From NCBI GenBank assembly GCA_021770005.1, contig JAETRV010000009.1, positions 1 through 64,000 on the forward strand: 64,000 nucleotides of DNA, in the 5' to 3' direction. How positions within the stretch are numbered: the first letter of the stretch is position 1; the number at the start of each line of letters is the position of its first letter. A program made the position numbers and the translations under genes. The notes below the pieces were generated by a model. It had not been told where the DNA came from. It worked only from the letters and a program-made list of their open reading frames with translations, and ran no database searches. The DNA is from Anaerotruncus sp. (GTDB taxonomy: Bacteria; Bacillota; Clostridia; Oscillospirales; Ruminococcaceae). Below are positions 59,180 through 64,000 of this stretch, in pieces.

Positions 59180-60469
59180 ATGAAAAAGATTCCCCGCATA
59201 GCAGCAATCGTTCTGGCTGTAACACTGCTTCTGACGTCTCTGGCCGGGTGCAGTGCGGCTGATGGCAAAACGCATCTGACCTTCCAGATTTGGGACGTCG
59301 CACAGCGCGACAGTATGCAGGCAATTTGTGACGCCTATACTGCCCAGAATCCGGATGTGGTCATCGAAGTGCAGGTGACCAGCTGGAACGAGTATTGGAC
59401 CAAGCTGGAGGCGGCTGCCGAAAGCAACACCATGCCGGACATCTTCTGGATGCATACCAACCAGATCCTGTATTATTCTGATTTTGGGATGCTGGCGGAT
59501 ATGACCGATCTGTATGACGATGTGGACCCCAATTTCTACAACGAGCATTTCTCCGAGATCTCCCGCAACAATGCGAGCGGAAGCAACGGCAGGCTTTACG
59601 GCGTGCCGAAGGACAAGGATAACATCATCCTCGTCTACAACAAGGAGATGTTTGATGCGGCGGGCGTGGCCTATCCGGACGATGACTGGACCTGGGACGA
59701 CCTGACCGACGCTTCCGCCAAGATCTACGAGACCACCGGGAAATATGGCTTCATGGCATATGCGGAGGATCATCTGGGCTATTGGAACTTTGTTTATCAG
59801 GCTGGCGGCTATATCCTCAACGAGGATAAGACCAAAGCAGGGTTCACCCAGCCTGCGACGATCGATGCGATGAAGTTCTACATAGGCATACAGGACAACG
59901 ACTGGTGCCCCACCCAGACCTATTTTGCCGAAACCCAGCCGGGCGTTGCGTTCTTCTCGGAGATCGGCTCGATGTACCTCGAGGGCAACTGGGAGCTGAT
60001 GAACAAGGCCACCAGCTATCCCAACATGGACGGCAAATGGGATATTGCCAAGCTGCCCAAATGCCCCAATCCTGCAAGCGGCGACGGCCGCGCCACCATC
60101 TCGAACGGCCTGTGCTTCTCGACTGCGGCGCGCGGCAAAAACCTTGAGGTTGTCAAGGACGTTCTCAAATATTTCGGCACCGAGGAAGCCCAGATTCTTG
60201 CAGGCTCCTACGGCGCGGCAATCCCTGCCTACAACGGCACCGAGGATTCTTATTTCGAGGCGTTTGAAAAGGCTGGCTACCATCTGAATCTCCAGGTGAT
60301 TAAAGATCAGTTCGATTACAGCATCCAGTGTGTCAACAACGCTTCCCGTCCGAAGTGGAAGAGCCCGGTTGGCGACGAGCTGATTAAGATTTACAGCGGT
60401 CAAGTGGATATCGACACCGGGCTGGCAAACATGCAGCAGATCGTGGACAATGCCAGCGCGGCATCCTGA
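59180..60469 (+). CDS. Sugar ABC transporter substrate-binding lipoprotein (CUT1)
   Basis: The 429-residue extracellular solute-binding protein (family 1) has a lipoprotein signal ('TLLLTSLAGC', Cys24), the family start 'HLTFQIWDVAQRDSMQAICD', 'NTMPDIFWMHTNQILYYSDF' and 'NGRLYGVPKDKDNIILVYNK'. It captures an oligosaccharide for the two permeases encoded next. GAGGAGTGG precedes ATG 59180. With the alpha-galactosidase downstream the ligand is likely a raffinose-type or melibiose-type sugar (inference). Confidence 0.94.
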   Translation: MKKIPRIAAIVLAVTLLLTSLAGCSAADGKTHLTFQIWDVAQRDSMQAICDAYTAQNPDVVIEVQVTSWNEYWTKLEAAAESNTMPDIFWMHTNQILYYSDFGMLADMTDLYDDVDPNFYNEHFSEISRNNASGSNGRLYGVPKDKDNIILVYNKEMFDAAGVAYPDDDWTWDDLTDASAKIYETTGKYGFMAYAEDHLGYWNFVYQAGGYILNEDKTKAGFTQPATIDAMKFYIGIQDNDWCPTQTYFAETQPGVAFFSEIGSMYLEGNWELMNKATSYPNMDGKWDIAKLPKCPNPASGDGRATISNGLCFSTAARGKNLEVVKDVLKYFGTEEAQILAGSYGAAIPAYNGTEDSYFEAFEKAGYHLNLQVIKDQFDYSIQCVNNASRPKWKSPVGDELIKIYSGQVDIDTGLANMQQIVDNASAAS

Positions 60470-60492
60470 TAAACTGAGGGGAGGGCATTCTT

Positions 60493-61398
60493 TTGAGTAA
60501 TCCAAAATCCGGGACAATCAAGCTGTCCGCCGCCGCAAAGCGGGAGCAGAACTGGGGCTGGCTTATGGTGGCCCCTACCATTATCGGCCTGGTCGTGCTG
60601 AATGTCTGGCCGTTTATCCAGACGCTGTACGCCAGCTTCTGTGAGCATCTGGGCTTCGGCCATTACCGGTTCCTCGGCATCGGCAACTATACCACCATGT
60701 TCAAAAGCCCCGAGTTCTGGAAGGCGACCTGGAACACCATCTATTTCTGTATCCTGACGGTGCCGGTCGGTATCTTCCTCTCCCTGCTGGTGGCGATCCT
60801 GCTCAACGCCAAGGTCAAGGGCAAGAGCTTCTTCCGGTCGGTCTTCTTCCTGCCGATGGTCTGTGCCCCGGCTGCAATCACGATGGTCTGGCGCTGGATA
60901 TTCAACGGCGATTACGGCATCCTCAACCAGATGATGGGCACCAGCATTAACTGGGTCACCGATTCCAAGTTCGTTATGATCGCTTGTGCGGTTGTCGCGG
61001 TCTGGAGTGCGGTGGGTTATGATGCGGTCCTGCTGCTCTCCGGCTTGCAGAATATCTCCAAGTCCTACTACGAGGCAGCGGAGATCGACGGCGCCGGGAA
61101 GATCACCCAGTTCTTCCACATCACCCTGCCGATGGTTTCCCCCACCCTGTTCGTGGTGCTCATCATGCGTCTGATGGCTTCGATGAAGGTTTATGACCTC
61201 ATCTACATGATGGTTGAGGACACCAACCCCGCGCTCACCAGCGTGCAGAGCCTGATGTACCTGTTCTACCGCGAGTCGTTTGTGGCGAGCAACCGCGGCT
61301 ACGGTTCCGCAATCGTCATCTGGACCGTCTTCCTGATCGGCATTGTGACTGTCATCCAGTTTGTCGGTCAGAAGAAGTGGGTCAACTACGAAGTGTAA
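60493..61398 (+). CDS. Sugar ABC transporter permease (MalF/UgpA-type)
   Basis: This 301-residue CUT1 permease has six hydrophobic segments and the conserved EAA-like loop 'YYEAAEIDGAGKITQFFHIT'. It starts at a TTG (60493) about 8 bases after GGGGAGGGC; no ATG is better placed. It pairs with the MalG-type permease 12 bases downstream. Confidence 0.93.
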   Translation: MSNPKSGTIKLSAAAKREQNWGWLMVAPTIIGLVVLNVWPFIQTLYASFCEHLGFGHYRFLGIGNYTTMFKSPEFWKATWNTIYFCILTVPVGIFLSLLVAILLNAKVKGKSFFRSVFFLPMVCAPAAITMVWRWIFNGDYGILNQMMGTSINWVTDSKFVMIACAVVAVWSAVGYDAVLLLSGLQNISKSYYEAAEIDGAGKITQFFHITLPMVSPTLFVVLIMRLMASMKVYDLIYMMVEDTNPALTSVQSLMYLFYRESFVASNRGYGSAIVIWTVFLIGIVTVIQFVGQKKWVNYEV

Positions 61399-61410
61399 GG
61401 AGGGATAACG

Positions 61411-62250
61411 ATGAATAAAAGTTCTATGGGACAGTCCAAAAAGATCGTTACCACCGTTACCTATGCTGCGCTTATCCTGGGCTCGATCGTGATGATCTTC
61501 CCGTTCCTCTGGATGATTCTCACCAGCTCTAAGACGGTCCCTGAGAGTATGCAGGTTCCGCCCACCATCTTCCCGGCGCAGGCCACCACCGAAAACTTCA
61601 CCAAGGTAATGGCTAGCCTGCCGTTCGTCAACCTGTATCTCAACACCGGACTGATGATCCTTTTCCGCGTGGTCTGCGCGGTGGCGTTCAGCTCGATGGC
61701 AGGCTATGCGTTTGCAAAGCTGCAGTTCAAGGGCAAAAACCTCCTGTTCAGCATTGTTCTGATCCAGATGATGCTGCCCAGCCAGATCTTTATCATCCCG
61801 CAGTACCAGATGGTCGCCAAGCTGGGCGCGGCAAATACCATCTTCGCGCTGGTATTCCCCGGCCTGGTCAGCGCGTTCGGTACCTTCTTCCTGCGGCAGG
61901 CATATCTGGGTATCCCCAATGAGATCGGCGAGGCTGCTTATCTTGACGGTTGTAACCAATGGCAGTCGTTCACCAAGGTGATGTTCCCACTCACCTCTTC
62001 GTCGGTGGCAGCGCTGACCGTCTTTACCGCGGTGTTCGCTTACGGAGACCTCATGTGGCCGCAGGTCGTCAACTCGGATGTCAAGATGATGACCCTCTCG
62101 GCCGGCCTTGCGAACCTGCGCGGGCAGTTCACCACCAACTTCCCGGTCATGATGGCCGGAAGCCTGCTGGCGATGCTCCCGATGGTGATCCTTTATCTGT
62201 TCTTCCAGCGCCAGTTCATTGAAGGCGTTGCGATGACCGGCGGTAAATAA
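61411..62250 (+). CDS. Sugar ABC transporter permease (MalG/UgpE-type)
   Basis: This 279-residue second CUT1 permease has the EAA loop 'EIGEAAYLDGCNQWQSFTKV' and C-terminal 'FFQRQFIEGVAMTGGK', typical of the MalG group. ATG 61411 follows AAGGAGGG. It completes the importer with the binding protein and, probably, the MsmX-type ATPase at 56799, as no ATPase gene lies inside the operon. Confidence 0.94.
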   Translation: MNKSSMGQSKKIVTTVTYAALILGSIVMIFPFLWMILTSSKTVPESMQVPPTIFPAQATTENFTKVMASLPFVNLYLNTGLMILFRVVCAVAFSSMAGYAFAKLQFKGKNLLFSIVLIQMMLPSQIFIIPQYQMVAKLGAANTIFALVFPGLVSAFGTFFLRQAYLGIPNEIGEAAYLDGCNQWQSFTKVMFPLTSSSVAALTVFTAVFAYGDLMWPQVVNSDVKMMTLSAGLANLRGQFTTNFPVMMAGSLLAMLPMVILYLFFQRQFIEGVAMTGGK

Positions 62251-62333
62251 TTCGTCGGCCTTCCAGCGGCTGGGTGGCTGTGCCACCCTCCGCGGGACGT
62301 GCGGAAGCCCCGGTCTTCCTTTCCGGAAGCGTG

Positions 62334-62376
62334 ACAGCCCCGGCGCTGGTTTCGACCCGCTGGGGCTGTTGTTTTA
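62334..62376 (+). terminator. Terminator between the permease and alpha-galactosidase genes
   Basis: An ACAGCCCCGGCG / CGCTGGGGCTGT 12-pair stem (one G-U) is followed by TGTTTT. A further hairpin lies near 62265. The galactosidase may thus have partial separate control. Confidence 0.7.
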
Positions 62377-62504
62377 AACAAATGCAGCTGGCTTTTTGGT
62401 CTCTTTTTTCTATCGTTCAGGATAGTGCTGGCTATTGCATCACATCTTAAAATTGCTTAAAATGATTGCAGCAAATTTTTATGTTTATGTGAGGAGATTC
62501 CACC

Positions 62505-64000
62505 ATGATCGTTCATGACAAAACAGGGGGGCTTTTCACCCTCCACACCCGCAATACCACCTACCAGATGAAAGCGGACAACTACCGGGTGCTGCTTCAC
62601 ACCTATTATGGCGCGCGGATCAGCGGGGGAGACCTGTCCTACCTGGTCCGGTATACCGACCGCGGCTTTTCGCCCAACCCCGGTGAGGTCGGGCACAACC
62701 GGGATTATTCGCTCGACACCCTGCCGCAAGAGTATTCCACCTGTGGCGTGGGGGATTTCCGCATCCCGTCACTCGACCTCGAACTAGAGGACGGCAGCCG
62801 GATCGCTGACCTGCGGTACACCGGGTTTGAGGTGCGGAAAGGCAAATACCAGCTCGAAGGTCTGCCCGCCTTTTTTGGGGACGAGCAGCAGGCCGAAACA
62901 CTGGTCCTCTTCCTGGAGGACACGGCCGCGCAGGTCGGGGTAGAGCTTTACTACGGGGTGTTCGAGGAATATGACCTGATTACCCGCGCTGCCCGGATTG
63001 TGAACCGGGGCAGCCATCCGGTCCGGCTGCGCCGCGCTACTTCGCTTTGTCTCGACTTCCAGCGCGCAGACCTCGACCTGATTACCTTCGACGGCGGACA
63101 TGTGATCGAGCGCTGCCCCTCCCGCACCCCCCTGCGCCAGGGCGTCCAGAGCGTAGGCAGCGTGCGTGGGACCTCCAGCCACCAGCATAACCCGTTTGTT
63201 GTCCTCTGCGACCACGAGGCAAACGAGGATTACGGGCTGTGCTATGGCGCTGCGATGGTTTACAGCGGTAACTTTGAGGCAGCGGTCGAACGTAGCCAGT
63301 TCGAGAGCAGCCGTCTGGTTATGGGGATCAATCCCTACCATTTCTGCTGGCCGCTTAACCCGGGAGAATCGTTTACCACCCCGGAAGCCGCCCTCATCTG
63401 CTCGACCTGTGGCCTCGCCCGGATGAGCCACCAGTTCCACCGCGCGATCCGTGAACACCTAATCCGAGACCCCTACAACGGCGCACGCCGCCCGGTCCTG
63501 ATTAACAACTGGGAGGCGACCGAATTCCATTTTGACGCGGATACACTCGTCTCGATCGCAAAAGAGGCGGCTTCGCTCGGTGTAGAGTTGTTTGTCATGG
63601 ATGATGGCTGGTTCACCAACCGGGATAGCGACCTGAGCGGCCTGGGAGACTGGGTGGTAGACCAGAACAAGCTGCCCGGCGGGCTGGAAGCACTGGTCCC
63701 CCGGATCAATGAGCTGGGGTTGCGGTTTGGGATGTGGATCGAACCGGAGATGGTCAGCGAGGACAGCCAGCTCTACCGCGAACACCCTGACTGGGCGCTG
63801 CGTGCGCCGGGCCGGGCCCAGACCCGCGGTCGCAGCCAGCTTGTGCTCGATTTTTCCCGCAAGGAAGTGCGCGACCATATCTATCAGGTTCTCAAGGAGG
63901 TGCTTTCGAGCGCCAACGTCACTTATATTAAATGGGATATGAACCGCAGCCTTTCGGATGTCTGGTCGGCAGGGCTTCCCGCCAACCGGCAGGGGGAGGT
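62505..64000 (+). CDS. Alpha-galactosidase (GH36), 3' end beyond the window
   Basis: The ORF is open to the last base (498 codons seen of the usual 720-740) and was not in the ORF track. It has the GH36 N-terminal beta-sandwich ('LLHTYYGARISGG', 'FVVLCDHEANEDYGLCYGAA') and the start of the (beta/alpha)8 barrel: 'PVLINNWEATEFHFD', 'LFVMDDGWF', 'FGMWIEPEMV' and the nucleophile region 'YIKWDMNRSLSDVW' (the Asp). It hydrolyses alpha-1,6-galactose from raffinose or melibiose in the cytoplasm. ATG 62505 follows GAGGAGA. Confidence 0.94.
   Translation, partial: MIVHDKTGGLFTLHTRNTTYQMKADNYRVLLHTYYGARISGGDLSYLVRYTDRGFSPNPGEVGHNRDYSLDTLPQEYSTCGVGDFRIPSLDLELEDGSRIADLRYTGFEVRKGKYQLEGLPAFFGDEQQAETLVLFLEDTAAQVGVELYYGVFEEYDLITRAARIVNRGSHPVRLRRATSLCLDFQRADLDLITFDGGHVIERCPSRTPLRQGVQSVGSVRGTSSHQHNPFVVLCDHEANEDYGLCYGAAMVYSGNFEAAVERSQFESSRLVMGINPYHFCWPLNPGESFTTPEAALICSTCGLARMSHQFHRAIREHLIRDPYNGARRPVLINNWEATEFHFDADTLVSIAKEAASLGVELFVMDDGWFTNRDSDLSGLGDWVVDQNKLPGGLEALVPRINELGLRFGMWIEPEMVSEDSQLYREHPDWALRAPGRAQTRGRSQLVLDFSRKEVRDHIYQVLKEVLSSANVTYIKWDMNRSLSDVWSAGLPANRQGE

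Noticed and set aside
60400-62286. 628-residue minus-strand ORF opposite the permease genes
   Set aside because: Its His/Asp/Arg-rich composition is typical of an antisense shadow; both plus-strand permeases are unmistakable.

Overview
The window looks like a chromosomal segment of a gut-type, GC-rich member of the Clostridia (Oscillospirales / Ruminococcaceae-like). The basis is strong AGGAGG ribosome binding sites, use of GTG and TTG starts, Firmicutes-type sigma-A promoters, RbsABC/MsmX-type sugar transporters, RpiR, LacI and AraC regulators, and clostridial family homologues throughout. This is inferred from gene content; no 16S or marker-gene comparison was possible.

Region 1 (about 0.5-24.8 kb) is a large carbohydrate-utilisation locus. 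It holds two sugar isomerase/epimerase TIM barrels, a LacI regulator, a beta-hydroxyacid dehydrogenase, an M20 amidohydrolase, a split transketolase, a D-2-hydroxyacid dehydrogenase, a lipoprotein, a ribulokinase (araB), an RpiR regulator followed by an FGGY kinase, a zinc dehydrogenase and a 6-phospho-3-hexuloisomerase, then a second zinc dehydrogenase, an RbsBAC-type ABC importer and a second split transketolase. Together they would import an unusual sugar or polyol, oxidise or isomerise it, phosphorylate it and feed it into the pentose phosphate pool. The substrate cannot be read from the sequence.

Region 2 (24.8-26.9 kb) is a distinctly AT-rich three-gene island of membrane and secreted proteins with a near-consensus promoter. 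Its third gene carries a stop at codon 4. It is followed by a histidine-kinase-like gene that lacks the phospho-acceptor histidine, and by gap (GAPDH).

Region 3 (about 29.77-53.99 kb) is a roughly 24.2-kb integrated element inserted in the 5' end of ychF. The native ychF promoter, ribosome binding site and first eight codons remain at the left end. The right end supplies a substitute ribosome binding site and start, directly after a tyrosine integrase and an excisionase. Tandem 11-bp repeats lie near both ends. Cargo includes Rpn-family nucleases, a DUF932 / YqaJ exonuclease / Cys-rich recombination cassette, an MmeI-like restriction-modification enzyme with an AlbA_2 protein and a SLOG protein, and two XRE regulators. 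Conjugation and replication genes are decayed: the FtsK-like translocase and one Rep-like gene are frameshifted and a large serine recombinase has lost its middle. It is best read as a decaying integrative (mobilizable) element.

Region 4 (54-64 kb) returns to host sequence: ychF, an Ig-like membrane-anchored protein, a DUF624 protein, then an alpha-galactoside module. That module consists of an MsmX-type ATPase, an AraC regulator, a binding protein with two MalFG-type permeases, and a GH36 alpha-galactosidase cut by the window end.

No tRNA, rRNA or CRISPR array was found. Mosaic intergenic repeats recur at 0.2-0.5, 17.9-18.1 and 55.7 kb.
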